Assembly: GCA_030043495.1 (NCBI GenBank)
Contig: JASHXO010000179.1
Location: 1 to 14,029 of the forward strand
DNA length: 14,029 nt
DNA from: Candidatus Rhabdochlamydia sp.
GTDB lineage: Bacteria; Chlamydiota; Chlamydiia; Chlamydiales; Rhabdochlamydiaceae
Direction of reading: 5' to 3'
A program made the translations under genes and the position numbers. The notes below the pieces were generated by a model. The model ran no database searches and was not told the DNA's origin. It was given only the letters and a program-made list of their open reading frames with translations. Position 1 is the first letter of the stretch; each line of letters begins with the position of its first letter. Shown in pieces: positions 13,802 to 14,029 of this stretch.

Positions 13802-14029
13802 CCTTGTCTCCCTGATAGACCGTGACGATTCCTCCAAATAGAGGATTTTCTTGGACATGAACAAATCCCGCAGCGCGCATCAGCCCGCAGAATCTTTCTC
13901 CCTGAGGAAAAGTCTCAATTGTTTTGTTAAGATAACGGTACGCATCGAAATTTTTAGAAATAGCCCCGCCAATGCGTGGAAGAAAATGGCGTAGGTAAAA
14001 TAGGTGCACGGACTTCAACCATTTTTTTC
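13785..14029 (-). CDS. menG: Demethylmenaquinone methyltransferase MenG/UbiE (C-terminal part, cut by window edge)
   Basis: The last 81 or so residues of a SAM-dependent methyltransferase that makes menaquinone from demethylmenaquinone. The tail shows the family's conserved end: FYLRHFLPRIGGAISKNFDA, AYRYLNKTIETFPQGE, MRAAGFVHVQENPLFGGIVT and VYQGDK. This corresponds to the UbiE pattern of a final P-x-x-G, YxYLxxSI-x-x-FP and a closing GIV strand. The methyltransferase Rossmann domain and the start lie beyond the right edge. It ends with TGA at 13785-13787, inside the start region of menF, so it is probably the preceding gene of the same operon. In bacteria that also make ubiquinone this enzyme serves both quinones; nothing here tells whether that is so. 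Confidence 0.88.
   Translation of the reverse strand, partial: KKWLKSVHLFYLRHFLPRIGGAISKNFDAYRYLNKTIETFPQGERFCGLMRAAGFVHVQENPLFGGIVTVYQGDKDAPPV

Noticed and set aside
13802..13864. N-terminal extension of menF to TTG 13864 or ATG 13858
   Set aside because: Would give up to 80 bases of overlap with menG; ATG 13801 has AGGGAG at ideal spacing and the extension lacks family similarity.

Overview
The window is moderately AT-rich bacterial DNA dominated by a complete menaquinone (vitamin K2) pathway of the o-succinylbenzoate type. The organism is most likely a member of the Chlamydiota outside Chlamydiaceae (an amoeba-associated, Parachlamydiales-like lineage). This is inferred from the long-periplasmic-domain YidC, which resembles chlamydial YidC, from the large TPR-only protein, and from a eukaryote-like endonuclease/exonuclease/phosphatase protein. 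It is not proven by the sequence, and a Gram-negative intracellular bacterium of another group cannot be excluded.

Layout. Positions 1-1177 (minus) hold the N-terminal half of yidC, cut by the window edge. Positions 1178-1607 are intergenic and contain a foldback element bounded by TA within CTAG (1261-1427), typical of an IS630/Tc1-mariner-derived MITE, sitting just upstream of the likely yidC promoter. Positions 1608-3719 (minus) encode a 703-residue TPR-repeat protein with a probable TTG start. Positions 3720-4127 are a divergent intergenic region with a nearly perfect 71-bp inverted repeat (3890-3960) and a very AT-rich tandem/inverted repeat directly before the next ribosome binding site. 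Positions 4128-5447 (plus) encode a CCR4/nocturnin-like EEP-fold protein with an unrecognised C-terminal domain. Positions 5448-5619 hold no convincing gene.

The menaquinone block runs from 5620 to the right edge. Eight genes lie on the minus strand in transcription order menG(partial)-menF-menD-menH-menB-menA-menC-menE, almost all overlapping their neighbours or separated by a few bases, so probably one translationally coupled operon whose promoter lies to the right of the window. The only real gap is 110 bp between menF and menD, holding a degenerate direct repeat and a 14-bp palindrome. On the plus strand, converging on menE and overlapping it by 68 bp, is a hotdog thioesterase that fits the missing DHNA-CoA hydrolase step. 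Together the nine proteins cover the whole route: chorismate -> isochorismate (MenF) -> SEPHCHC (MenD) -> SHCHC (MenH) -> OSB (MenC) -> OSB-CoA (MenE) -> DHNA-CoA (MenB) -> DHNA (thioesterase) -> demethylmenaquinone (MenA) -> menaquinone (MenG). Chlamydiaceae are known for the alternative futalosine route, so a complete classical cluster is informative about respiratory evolution if the host is indeed a chlamydia relative.
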